A stretch of DNA of 64,000 nt, from the NCBI GenBank assembly GCA_958296125.1, contig OY282444.1, forward strand, positions 3,629,623-3,693,622, read 5' to 3'. The notes under the pieces are model-generated. The model was not told where the DNA came from, did not search any database, and saw nothing but the letters and a program-made list of their open reading frames with translations. Below are positions 37,067 to 45,222 of the stretch, piece after piece. The stretch's first letter is position 1. Every line of letters begins with the position of its first letter. Origin of the DNA: an uncultured Poribacteria bacterium. GTDB taxonomy: Bacteria > Poribacteria > WGA-4E > PCPOR2b. Made by a program: the position numbers and the translations under genes.

Positions 37067-37906
37067 CTACCTCCTCCTTGTCTGTCCCATCCCCATCGTT
37101 GTTTTGTAGCCGGTGCCGCAATAGAAAGCGAAATCAGCGAGCAGGTTCGCCAAACGTAACATCTCAGTGGATCCCTCACCATCGGATTGACGCTCCACGA
37201 AAAATTGGTATGCACAACTTCCAACAAATCCGATCGCCTTATGTTTGCCGAAATCGAGCATCCGGCTCTTGCTGTCAACCGCCGTTAGCCCGGCGTGATG
37301 TGCCACGAAATCGAGAAGGGGCTGCTTATCAATCTGCATCGGTGCAAAGGCGTTCCATTTGTTAACCCAGCTCTGATAGCAACGCACGAGGTCGATATGC
37401 GACTGATTGCGCGTTTTTTGCCCACGCGGCGACAGCTCCCGAAAGGCAGTCGGCGAATAGAATCGCACCCGCATCCGAGTCTCTGTCCCCGCAGATTCAA
37501 TCAGGTCCTCATAAGTCTTTGTGCCACTCCAATTATTACTTTCTGTCCCAGAGGCAACCATTCGGCTCAGTTGAAAGGTTGCTCCCCCGAGCCGAATGGA
37601 CGGTAGACTCTGCGTCAAGAAGGCGTTGCCGAAGTGGGCGAAAAGTGCATCGTCAAGAAATGTGAAGCGGAGCCAGCATTCTGTGCCAGCGCGGATTCGC
37701 AGGAAATTACCACGCCGTTCCCCGTTGCCAATCAACGGCGAAACGGTGAACGGTTTCTGCGCGGATATGGCGTGAATTTCTTCCGCCTTTTCCGGGTCGC
37801 CAATTCGCAGCAGCGAGAGAAACGCGCCGTGCGCGTGATGCCCCATCGTCGGACGCAAGGTGACATCTTCGGGGGGGATGAGGTGGATGACGGTGCTGAT
37901 AGGCAT
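37067..37906 (-). CDS. cas6: CRISPR repeat-processing endoribonuclease Cas6
   Basis: A 279-aa RAMP protein that would cut the array transcript 8 bases from the repeat 3' end. The C-terminal glycine-rich loop YCGTGYKTTMGMGQTRR is the family hallmark; histidines near the N-terminus (MGHHAHGAF) could be catalytic. AAGGAGG lies just upstream of MPISTVIHL. It lies 11 bases after cas3' and 113 before cas4-cas1. Type I-D and I-B Cas6 proteins have this size. Confidence 0.9.
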   Translation of the reverse strand: MPISTVIHLIPPEDVTLRPTMGHHAHGAFLSLLRIGDPEKAEEIHAISAQKPFTVSPLIGNGERRGNFLRIRAGTECWLRFTFLDDALFAHFGNAFLTQSLPSIRLGGATFQLSRMVASGTESNNWSGTKTYEDLIESAGTETRMRVRFYSPTAFRELSPRGQKTRNQSHIDLVRCYQSWVNKWNAFAPMQIDKQPLLDFVAHHAGLTAVDSKSRMLDFGKHKAIGFVGSCAYQFFVERQSDGEGSTEMLRLANLLADFAFYCGTGYKTTMGMGQTRRR

Positions 37907-37917
37907 GGGGAACCTCC

Positions 37918-39807
37918 TTAATCAAGGTTCAAAAAGGTCAACTGTTCACCGCCTTCTGAAGGAGGTTCAACAGATTTTACTTGTTGTGCCGGTTCTGTGT
38001 CAGTCTCTTCCGATTGATTAGAAATTGTGGTGTCTTCTGGCATGGGTGTCGCCAAGTCTCGCAGATAATGCAACCAGATTTTTCGAGGTTCGCGGTTTTC
38101 ATCGGTTGTATTATAGATAAAATTTTGCCGATACCCACTAATACCCCCGTATTCAAAAACTTTGGGGAGCTCATTATAACCTAACTCTTCAGAAAAGTAA
38201 GATTCAGGCACCTCAACAAAGAGTTCTTTAAAGTAAACATTACCGCCAAAGTTAAGTGGCACAAACTTGAATTCTTCGTGATAGTCATCATAAGAGCGTT
38301 GGTACACCTTAAAATTCGGATTCACAACTTCGTCGTTTTGTGTATTTGCGATACAACTTCGGAGCGACACGCTGACAGCGTTTTTTGGTCGGTGTTCAGG
38401 TGATTCGGGGACCTTAGTTGTGAGAGTAATTGAAGGTTCAAAACTCCGAGTAATAACAAGGCCCCTATCGTGAAGAGGTTTGTTTTCAAGGCGCGCTTCA
38501 TAGACATACTCATATAGCATGTCAAAGAGCACTTCCGCCCTATAGTCAGAGTGCGGCTCGTATCTCATAACTTTGAGGATTTCGTCCGGACTGAACCTGT
38601 CTCCATCCAGCTTTTGCAAGATTTGAAGATATTCCTTCTCCATTTCTTGAGAAATGTTAGAGAGACGTATCTTGTTTCCCACAACAATGATTTCAGCGTC
38701 CGGAATTTTGCCATTGCGGTTGCATCTGCCTGCCCGTTGGATGAGTTGATCGGGGTTGCACAACTCTGTAATAAGCAGATTTGCATCAAGGTCACACCCT
38801 ACCTCAATTGCACTTGTTGTAAAAAGGAGATAACCCTCATTTTTCTTTAACTTACCATAGACCCTTTTGCGTTGCAGATTGGATAGTCGTCCGTGGTAGA
38901 GAAAAATGTTCTCATCGCCGCTCCGCTCTTTCATATACTGGTAAGCCGGAATAAGGTCTTGAATCGTTTCAATGGTGACAATGGTCCGCTTACTTGGATC
39001 GTACCGCTGCGATATGCAGGCACAGATTTCGTCCCGAACCTTTCCCCCTGGCTCCACACTAATGCGCTTAATTGACTTGTTAGGATGCTGCCGCTTCTGC
39101 TTTTGTTCCTGCCAACTTTCTAGTTCTCGTTGATTCTCACCTGTGGTATAATCCACTTTATCTAAGAAATCCAATTCCTCTTGGTACGCGTCAGGCATTG
39201 TCGCAGTCATGACAACTATATCCAGATTGGCTTTGTAGAGTGCCTTAATGAGCCGTTCAAAGTTGACAAACGCAACCCCATCATAGGAATGGACTTCGTC
39301 AAAACAGAAAAGATTCTGCCGTTGACTGTGGTGAATCCGGAACGGGTAGATATAAGATTTTATGGGTTCACCAAATCCAAAAAAGCGATACAGGAACTTG
39401 TCAAACGTTGTGAGGATAACATCGCCATCGTAGAGATGGCGATTTCCTTTTTCCATTTCTTTGCCAGTCTTAAAAACGGTGCGTTCAGACTCGGCTCCTG
39501 TGTCAACAACTAGCGCATAAGATTTTCCCAGCTTTTCTGATGTACGCTGGAGGTACTCTGTGCATCGGCCAATCTGGTCTTCAACAAGACTCCGCGAAGG
39601 AAAGATCAGAAATAGGCGACGAGGGCACTCTGCGGCGAAGCTTGGCACAAGGACTGCCTCTGTTTTTCCACTGCCTGTGGGTGCCTTGAGTAGAATCGCA
39701 GGATTCTTCTCTTTCGGAGCAATGAGAGCAAAAAGTTTATCCTGCATCGGGTTCGGCTCGAATTTTGTGCCTGCAATCTGTTGATACGCCTCTAATACGC
39801 TTTGCAT
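37918..39807 (-). CDS. cas3: Cas3' helicase of type I-D character
   Basis: A 629-aa superfamily 2 helicase without an HD domain. The start MQSVLEAYQQ at 39807 has GGAAGG ten bases upstream; the ATG at 39831 has none. Motifs: Walker A APTGSGKT (42-49), DEVH (170-173), TAT (201-203), and motif VI QRAGRCNR. The DEVHSYDG box and overall length match the helicase-only cas3 of type I-D (cyanobacterial subtype) systems. It overlaps the HD nuclease gene by 16 bases, so nuclease and helicase are translated together as separate proteins. Confidence 0.9.
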   Translation of the reverse strand: MQSVLEAYQQIAGTKFEPNPMQDKLFALIAPKEKNPAILLKAPTGSGKTEAVLVPSFAAECPRRLFLIFPSRSLVEDQIGRCTEYLQRTSEKLGKSYALVVDTGAESERTVFKTGKEMEKGNRHLYDGDVILTTFDKFLYRFFGFGEPIKSYIYPFRIHHSQRQNLFCFDEVHSYDGVAFVNFERLIKALYKANLDIVVMTATMPDAYQEELDFLDKVDYTTGENQRELESWQEQKQKRQHPNKSIKRISVEPGGKVRDEICACISQRYDPSKRTIVTIETIQDLIPAYQYMKERSGDENIFLYHGRLSNLQRKRVYGKLKKNEGYLLFTTSAIEVGCDLDANLLITELCNPDQLIQRAGRCNRNGKIPDAEIIVVGNKIRLSNISQEMEKEYLQILQKLDGDRFSPDEILKVMRYEPHSDYRAEVLFDMLYEYVYEARLENKPLHDRGLVITRSFEPSITLTTKVPESPEHRPKNAVSVSLRSCIANTQNDEVVNPNFKVYQRSYDDYHEEFKFVPLNFGGNVYFKELFVEVPESYFSEELGYNELPKVFEYGGISGYRQNFIYNTTDENREPRKIWLHYLRDLATPMPEDTTISNQSEETDTEPAQQVKSVEPPSEGGEQLTFLNLD

Positions 39808-40592
39808 AAAATCATATCCTTCCGCTGACATTTCGTATAGGTGTGTGCCTTAACAATTAGTTCACGTAGATGGCTCAACCCTTTTTGCGAACTATCTCCT
39901 GTTAGTGCCTGGGCTATCTGACAACGGTCTTCCTTGGGCATATCAAATTGATAATATGTAAGGGATAGAGGAATCCCCTCATTTTCGCCCTCGTTGCCGA
40001 ATGGATAGGGGGTAACTTCAACCCTTCCCTCTTTGGGCATACGCGAGTGAAAATCCATAAAGACACGTGGTTGTACATTGCCTGTGAACGCGTATGTTTC
40101 AATCTCCGCCTCAATCTGATCGCACATTTCTAGGATGTAAAGGTCAAGAAGAAAGCTTTCAATCTTTTCTTTGGAGAACCCTGAATTGGAAAGTTCAAAC
40201 TGGGCTTTAACGATACCTTCGACGGAAAATTCGTGATGCAGCCGGATAAGCAGTTCAACATAGAGATTGGGATCAAAAACCCTAAAACGGTGACCTGCAA
40301 AGGAGTAGCCTAGGGATTTGGGGGTGCTCCCTTTCCAACCCCGATAAGTTAGGCGAAAGGTTTCCGGTTTCGCGTCGTCATGTTTTTGGGCCGCGCGTAC
40401 CAGCAGGTCGCGAGTTTCTTGGGCACCCCATTTAAAGGTTGGATAGAAATCTCGCCGAAACTTTTCCACCAACTTGACAACATTTCCAACGTGGCTCTCC
40501 AGAGTGAGCACAGTAACGGTTTCTATATCCGGCCCACTATCCGGTCTAAAGAAAACCCGACCAACCTTAACTGTATCTATTGTATTAGTCAC
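39792..40592 (-). CDS. cas3'': Stand-alone HD nuclease Cas3''
   Basis: A 266-aa protein starting at GTG 40590-40592, seven bases after AAAGGAG. The open frame runs further upstream through cas5 but the GTG is well supported. It contains a complete HD set: H34, H71-D72, H101, H119/H120 and D158 (LEMCDQIEAEIE). It overlaps the cas5 stop by 8 bases and cas3' by 16. In standard type I-D this domain is the N-terminus of Cas10d; here it is a separate gene next to the helicase, as in type I-A. Confidence 0.85.
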   Translation of the reverse strand: MTNTIDTVKVGRVFFRPDSGPDIETVTVLTLESHVGNVVKLVEKFRRDFYPTFKWGAQETRDLLVRAAQKHDDAKPETFRLTYRGWKGSTPKSLGYSFAGHRFRVFDPNLYVELLIRLHHEFSVEGIVKAQFELSNSGFSKEKIESFLLDLYILEMCDQIEAEIETYAFTGNVQPRVFMDFHSRMPKEGRVEVTPYPFGNEGENEGIPLSLTYYQFDMPKEDRCQIAQALTGDSSQKGLSHLRELIVKAHTYTKCQRKDMILCKAY

Positions 40593-41370
40593 CTTCTGCT
40601 CCTTTCCGCAATTCATCAACGAACGGTCGCGGGAGGTACACTGTCCCATCCGTATAGTAATCGAGTTCAATCTCCCCTTGAACTTCTCCGGCAACAAAGG
40701 GAATGAATCCTTTAATAGAACTGGGTTCAGGGTGTTCAAGGGGTGTATCTGGGGAGGGCTTCCCTTCCCAAGCATAACGATACAGTGAAAACGCTTCGCA
40801 TGGAATCCCGACGAGTTCGGTCCCGGGCAAGAGTGTATCAGGTTCAGCGCGTGTTCGTTCCAAGGCGAGTTGGGTCGGCCCGCAAATCCTATCCACAAAA
40901 GCGTATCCCTCTTTGCCGATTTTACAACCGAAGTTTTTAACCGTTTTCAATTGGCTCAGGAGCTCCTCGTCTTCCGAAACCACGTAACCAATGAGTTTTT
41001 CAACAAAGAGGTATTCCCACGTGTGGAGTTGATAGTTTTCTTCTTGTTTCCTTTTATAGCCAACGATTCGCGAGAAGGTACTGTGGTTGAAAGCCTTCAT
41101 CCCCTGTCGCTTTGTTGTATGGACACAATACCCTCGTGCCTTGGGATATGCCCCAAGTGGACAAAGTTGGGGCGGCAAGGCGTAATAATCCGGATCTTTG
41201 ATAGCGGTTTCCGGGAAATGCCCAGCTCCCAGCAGCTTCAAGCGGCGCAAAAAGCCGGACATCGTTGTCGGCGGTAGAAACGGATAGGTACTGATATGCA
41301 GGATGGACGACGGCATCCGTCGAAATGTCAATCCTGATGTCGGTTTAATTTCCAGTTTCAGCATCCACAT
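40585..41370 (-). CDS. cas5: Cas5 family protein (Csc1-like)
   Basis: A 261-aa RAMP protein that should cap the 5' handle of crRNA in the Cascade complex. The start MWMLKLEIK at 41370 is nine bases after GGAGG. The N-terminal strand is followed by YPFLPPTTMSGFLRRL, the proline-rich segment usual in Cas5 proteins. Assignment to the I-D Csc1 branch rests on its position next to a Csc2-like gene. It overlaps cas7 by 26 bases. Confidence 0.8.
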   Translation of the reverse strand: MWMLKLEIKPTSGLTFRRMPSSILHISTYPFLPPTTMSGFLRRLKLLGAGHFPETAIKDPDYYALPPQLCPLGAYPKARGYCVHTTKRQGMKAFNHSTFSRIVGYKRKQEENYQLHTWEYLFVEKLIGYVVSEDEELLSQLKTVKNFGCKIGKEGYAFVDRICGPTQLALERTRAEPDTLLPGTELVGIPCEAFSLYRYAWEGKPSPDTPLEHPEPSSIKGFIPFVAGEVQGEIELDYYTDGTVYLPRPFVDELRKGAEGD

Positions 41371-42316
41371 TGCTAAGTACCTCCGTTTCAAAACTGACTA
41401 GATACTCCGATATCTTTGCGATAGCGGCATTCCCGACGTATCGGTGGAAGTTCCCTTGGGTCAATTCGCTGTCAGATGGCTGTTCGCTCCCGGCAATTGA
41501 AAAAACAGCCTTCTTGAACTGAGCTTTCGCCAAGTCAACATCTGTAATGGCGGGCGAAACCACAGGCCGCTTGCCAAGTGGGGCGAGATACCGGTCAATG
41601 ACAAGCCACGGTTCATCCTCATCTAGTTTCGTAAGCGGAGCATCATGGATCTTAACCCCTTTGGGATTGCCCGCTCCCAGACGTGCCAATGCCCCCATAA
41701 ACGCGTAAGCAACAGCGGAGAATTCACGGTCCGTCATACTCACACAATGATTGTAAACTGGATAGAGAAGCCCCGGTTGATTATACTCTCGTTTGAAAGG
41801 GGTTGGTGTCGGGTCCGCTTCGGGGGGTTTCCGCATGATTGAAGGATGCATCGCACGCTGCTTCTCCTCGGGGCCCAACGCCTGAATTGCAACTCCGCCG
41901 CTATGCGTCAAGCGGCCAATAAGTGTGGTTGGAGGACGTTTTTCGCCTTCAATCTCAGTTGCACTTGTAATCAGTCCACCAAAGACACGGCAGATTGGAC
42001 ACTCGGCTTTGCTACAAGTGTGTGGAATACCGCAGTTCAGTCCATCACCCAGCAGTCCAGTTCCAGTTGGTGCCCAAATTAGCGAGCGCCGTTCAACACC
42101 ACGCCGCTTGGTCGGGGAGAGATAGCATTTCTCAAGTTCGTTGGCCTCGGTGTCATTAGATACCGGGATAGTAACCATCTCGACGATGTTGACATTCACC
42201 TGCGTCTCATGTCCGAAGAAGAGTTCCTGGCCCCCTTCAAGAATTGCGTAAATGTCAAAGTGGAATCGCGGTTCGTCGGTGTAAGTCTCAAGTCCAGATT
42301 TCACGTTAATTGCCAT
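41345..42316 (-). CDS. cas7: Cas7 family backbone protein, Csc2-like
   Basis: A 323-aa protein expected to coat the crRNA spacer in six or more copies. AAGGAGA precedes MAINVKSGLETYT. The central segment WAPTGTGLLGDGLNCG, followed by a possible zinc site (C95, H99, C101, C106 and C109), and the DREFSAVAYAFMGALARLGAG region agree with Csc2, the Cas7 of type I-D. It lies 17 bases downstream of the large-subunit gene. Confidence 0.85.
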   Translation of the reverse strand: MAINVKSGLETYTDEPRFHFDIYAILEGGQELFFGHETQVNVNIVEMVTIPVSNDTEANELEKCYLSPTKRRGVERRSLIWAPTGTGLLGDGLNCGIPHTCSKAECPICRVFGGLITSATEIEGEKRPPTTLIGRLTHSGGVAIQALGPEEKQRAMHPSIMRKPPEADPTPTPFKREYNQPGLLYPVYNHCVSMTDREFSAVAYAFMGALARLGAGNPKGVKIHDAPLTKLDEDEPWLVIDRYLAPLGKRPVVSPAITDVDLAKAQFKKAVFSIAGSEQPSDSELTQGNFHRYVGNAAIAKISEYLVSFETEVLSNVDAETGN

Positions 42317-42333
42317 TTTGGTTAATCTCCTTT

Positions 42334-42792
42334 CTAGTTGAATAGGGAGGCGAACTTCGTATAAAGGTTAAGTTTGAGCTGATAAAACAACTTTCTCTGT
42401 TCAGCCTTGTTATATCTTTGAGATAACTCGGCGTAAGCGTTGAGAATGTCGTCAAAGTAAATTACTAGATGCTCCTGCCCTTTCTCATTATGTTCTTCAC
42501 GACTGGATAACTCCAATTTAAGCGTTCCTTGCAATAGTCGCTTTGCTTGATCGTAGCAGAAGTAGTTATCATCGTTGCGGAACATCGTTGCGCGCGTACC
42601 GGGGAGTATATCAGAAGCTTCGTAGTTGAAGAAACTAGCGTTCGCAACTTTCTCGATCAGTTTTTTGACTTCGCGTTGTACCGTATCGCGAGTTTTTGAT
42701 TTTTCGAGTTCCCCGCGGACGTAATGACAATAAGCGTAGGTCAATCCGGTAAGCGCGGCGACATCGTAAAAAAATGCTGCTTTTTTGACCAT
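42334..42792 (-). CDS. cas11d: Putative internally translated Cas11-like small subunit
   Basis: Inside the large-subunit gene and in the same frame, AAAAGGAG (42801-42808) is followed after eight bases by ATG (42790-42792). This is a better ribosome site than that of the full gene. The product would be the C-terminal 152 aa (MVKKAAFFYDVAALTGLTYA...), mostly helical, the right size and fold class for Cas11. In type I-D, I-B and I-C systems the small subunit is known to be made from an internal start of the large-subunit gene. Confidence 0.7.
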   Translation of the reverse strand: MVKKAAFFYDVAALTGLTYAYCHYVRGELEKSKTRDTVQREVKKLIEKVANASFFNYEASDILPGTRATMFRNDDNYFCYDQAKRLLQGTLKLELSSREEHNEKGQEHLVIYFDDILNAYAELSQRYNKAEQRKLFYQLKLNLYTKFASLFN

Positions 42793-44541
42793 GAGTTTAT
42801 CTCCTTTTGAGGATTGCTCAAGTAAAGTACAGTGTTTTTCCCGGAGCTCCTCAAGACTCCGTTTTTCACTATATGACCAATCATAGATTGGTGTTGCTTC
42901 AGTGGATTCTGCGGTTGCCAATTTATACATAGCAGAAATCACTTCATCTTTCTGAATGAGCCGAATCGCTTGACATAACTGCATATTATCTTTACGGTTC
43001 ACGATAAGACGAGGTGAAAAACTTTCTTGGAGATGACTAAGCCAAACTAGATATCGACTTGGTAACAAAATCTCCGATTCGCCTGCAAAAAGCGTAAAAT
43101 CCATCTTTTCAAGCGCGCCAACGGGAAGAGTTCTGGCGACTCTCCAGAGTGTATACTGCACCTGCCCGATTTTTTCTGAAACGGGTGTTGAACCCCCGCG
43201 CTCGCGTACAAATTCGCGGCAGTTCATCAGTAAATATCGTCCGGCAATCAGATTCATTTCACCAAGGGTTAGCATCTGGAGATATTTTTCAGGTAATACC
43301 TGTTGGTTCTCCTCGCCAGTTTGTGGTGCCAAACGAACGATAATCGCGCCGCCTGCTAGTTTAATCGGGCAACCGAAAGCAACCGTAAGGCAGTTAGGGC
43401 AAATAGACGCTTTAGGGCGGTCTTGCGCGTTCCCTGATTGCAACCTTTGAGAGGGATCTGAAAAGACAAATCGGTTTGCCGTTAGGTTGCCCTTAAAGTG
43501 GTGGGTCTCGCTTTTGGGTGGTAAATACCTGCCACAACTGTAGCAACGGTTTCTGGCTGTATCACCAGCACCGTGGGTGTGGTTTTGCGCCATTTCGTCA
43601 ACTGAAGCAAGTGGACAGGCCAGAATACTAACAGGTTCATTCAAAATCTCAATAATTTTATCTTCAATTTTTCCTTTTTTTGAGCGAGGTTTCACCGTAC
43701 CGTAAGAAAATTGGCTTGAACCAGTTCGGTTGAATTGATGAGAAAGCCTTACCGCTTTGTCGAAACTGAGCCTATTGGTTCGCAGCTCAGCGCGCAAACC
43801 GGCTAGGAGTTCCCTCAGTTCTTCACTATTCGCTTTGAAGGCAGTCTTGCGCTCCTCGTCGGTTTTGGCTTTCTTATAGTTGTCGGGGTATCGAACAACT
43901 CTTTCCTCAAGTGTTGCAATGTAAAAGGCGGCTTGCCAAAGCTTCATCGCTTCTGTTACCGATGGAAAGTGAACGTAACCAAAACCTCTATTAGTCAACT
44001 TCATGCTATTCACAAATAACGTAAAGGACTTATATAAATCTTCTTCTGAATAAGCAAATTGAATGAACTGTTGCCATTCATTCTCAATCTGAAAATTTGT
44101 CTTTGGTATAAACAGGGTAACTGTCAATCGATTTTCTGAAAGACGGATAGCACATTTTTCCTGCTGTAGGAATCCCATGAACCTTTCAATCAACGTGTCA
44201 TAAGCAAGCCTAATCTGAATCTCTTGCGGAAGTATGGTCCGGTAATAACTATAGGTTTTCCCAATCGGCTTGTCCTTAAAGATGATTATGTCTCCATGCT
44301 GGGACAGCAGGTCAAGCGGGCTCGGCGGGCACTTATCAGTTTCTGATTTATATTTCATTATCTGCTTAGCATACCGTAGGACGCGCAATGCCTCCATTTC
44401 ATCCCACCACTGTTTGAGTTGTTCGGACTTTCCTCTGTGTTGCATCCAGTTTACGAATACCTCAAGGTCCCCTGTGAGTTCATCTTGTTTTGTCGCTGCA
44501 AGGTGAGCAGCGAAAATCTTTTCTCTCTGTTGGGCATTCAT
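42334..44541 (-). CDS. cas10d: Cascade large subunit, Cas10d/Csc3-like but without HD domain
   Basis: A 735-aa protein at the head of the cas operon. It has a pair of CxxC motifs (C333/C336 and C381/C384), as in Cas10 and Cas8 large subunits, a helical C-terminal domain, and no HD or GGDD motif. Gene order and the Csc2/Csc1/helicase partners point to type I-D, where the usual Csc3 is about 900-1000 aa with an N-terminal HD; adding the separate 266-aa HD protein gives about 1000. AAGGAG lies 12-13 bases before the ATG. An internal start at 42792 (see next feature) could add a small subunit. A Cas8 identity cannot be excluded. Confidence 0.75.
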   Translation of the reverse strand: MNAQQREKIFAAHLAATKQDELTGDLEVFVNWMQHRGKSEQLKQWWDEMEALRVLRYAKQIMKYKSETDKCPPSPLDLLSQHGDIIIFKDKPIGKTYSYYRTILPQEIQIRLAYDTLIERFMGFLQQEKCAIRLSENRLTVTLFIPKTNFQIENEWQQFIQFAYSEEDLYKSFTLFVNSMKLTNRGFGYVHFPSVTEAMKLWQAAFYIATLEERVVRYPDNYKKAKTDEERKTAFKANSEELRELLAGLRAELRTNRLSFDKAVRLSHQFNRTGSSQFSYGTVKPRSKKGKIEDKIIEILNEPVSILACPLASVDEMAQNHTHGAGDTARNRCYSCGRYLPPKSETHHFKGNLTANRFVFSDPSQRLQSGNAQDRPKASICPNCLTVAFGCPIKLAGGAIIVRLAPQTGEENQQVLPEKYLQMLTLGEMNLIAGRYLLMNCREFVRERGGSTPVSEKIGQVQYTLWRVARTLPVGALEKMDFTLFAGESEILLPSRYLVWLSHLQESFSPRLIVNRKDNMQLCQAIRLIQKDEVISAMYKLATAESTEATPIYDWSYSEKRSLEELREKHCTLLEQSSKGDKLMVKKAAFFYDVAALTGLTYAYCHYVRGELEKSKTRDTVQREVKKLIEKVANASFFNYEASDILPGTRATMFRNDDNYFCYDQAKRLLQGTLKLELSSREEHNEKGQEHLVIYFDDILNAYAELSQRYNKAEQRKLFYQLKLNLYTKFASLFN

Positions 44542-44594
44542 AACTATTCAAAATTCTCCTTGGGTTGTTGGGCTATTTAGATTGATCGACGGTT

Positions 44595-44622
44595 ATAATA
44601 ACATACGACCACAGTCGCACAA
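44595..44622 (-). promoter_or_regulatory. Candidate promoter of the cas operon
   Basis: On the minus strand TATTAT (44595-44600) would be the -10 box and TTGTGC (44617-44622) a weak -35 box, 16 bases apart, about 55 bases before the large-subunit ATG. The weak -35 box suggests the promoter may need an activator or be subject to control. Confidence 0.4.
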
Positions 44623-44844
44623 ACCTGCGCCTGATCGAAAAAAAATTCAACGCAATCTCATTTTTTTTTAGAAAAATTTAATCTTTCTTGAATTGAATGC
44701 TAATGATATGTAAGACCGAACCCCTCCTTGGCGATAGTTTTTTCAAGAATCGAGTCAACATACAGATAGTCTTTCAACCGCAAATTTATTGATATAAATA
44801 GTATTAAACAAAATAGTAACATAACATTTAATAAAACGCAAATA
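44623..44844. other. AT-rich region between cas promoter and mini-CRISPR terminator
   Basis: Strongly AT-rich, with long A and T runs (for example near 44638-44676). No frame with a ribosome site is visible. It could hold operator sites for the WYL regulator or targets of the mini-CRISPR RNA. One 6-base match (CAACAT at 44756-44761) to the first bases of the mini-CRISPR spacer was noted, too short to mean much. Confidence 0.35.
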
Positions 44845-44882
44845 AAAAATAAAGGCTCCCAGATCCGTTAAGCCTTTATTTC
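44845..44882 (-). terminator. Terminator of the mini-CRISPR RNA
   Basis: On the minus strand AAATAAAGGCT and AGCCTTTATTT form an 11-base-pair stem with a 13-base loop, followed by TTTTTT. The stem is flanked by A and T runs on the two sides, so it may work in both directions. Confidence 0.8.
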
Positions 44883-44996
44883 CAACTAACTCAAAATTGA
44901 GATTCTTCTAGAAAAGTTGCATAAAACATAATACCAACATTTTTCAATCTCGTATTTATTTCAATCCCACTCTTCATCGAGAGTCTTTCCACTATA
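44845..44996 (-). ncRNA. Solitary mini-CRISPR (CreR-like) RNA gene upstream of the cas operon
   Basis: Read on the minus strand: degenerate repeat at 44958-44996 (GACTCTC hairpin and AGTGGGATTGAAAT end), a partial copy at 44941-44950 (GAGATTGAAAA), a spacer-like segment starting ATGTTGGTATTATG, a second degenerate repeat around 44885-44918 (AAGAATCTCAATTTTGAG against AAGACTCTCAATAGTGAG), then the terminator. A consensus promoter directly precedes it. The likely RNA is about 145 bases from near 44987. This layout matches Cas-regulating RNAs (CreR), which guide Cascade to repress cas promoters. Function is inferred. Confidence 0.6.
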
Positions 44997-45022
44997 ATAC
45001 CACAACCCATCCTTTGGGTCAA
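44994..45022 (-). promoter_or_regulatory. Consensus promoter of the mini-CRISPR RNA
   Basis: TTGACC (45017-45022), exactly 17 bases, TATTAT (44994-44999) on the minus strand. The -10 box touches the first degenerate repeat, so transcription would start just before its hairpin. It is clearly stronger than the candidate cas-operon promoter. Confidence 0.75.
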
Positions 45023-45222
45023 GGACAGAATCAAACATTTTGCCCTTGCTCTATGAAGGCAGAGCCTTAACCCCATTGCTATTTGTCCGCTGTTCAGGTG
45101 CCCTCAACGCAAGCGTCAACCGCCGACAGTTTTCGCAAACTCTCTACCGTATTCGCAATCTCTTTTTCACGCGCGTTGCAGACAAAATAAATATCCCCTT
45201 CCACCCTTCCCTTCTTCCAATC

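Noticed and set aside
44756-44761. A six-base match of the mini-CRISPR spacer start to the cas upstream region as a proven target
   Set aside because: Six bases in a 300-base AT-rich region are expected by chance too often; it is only mentioned as a lead.
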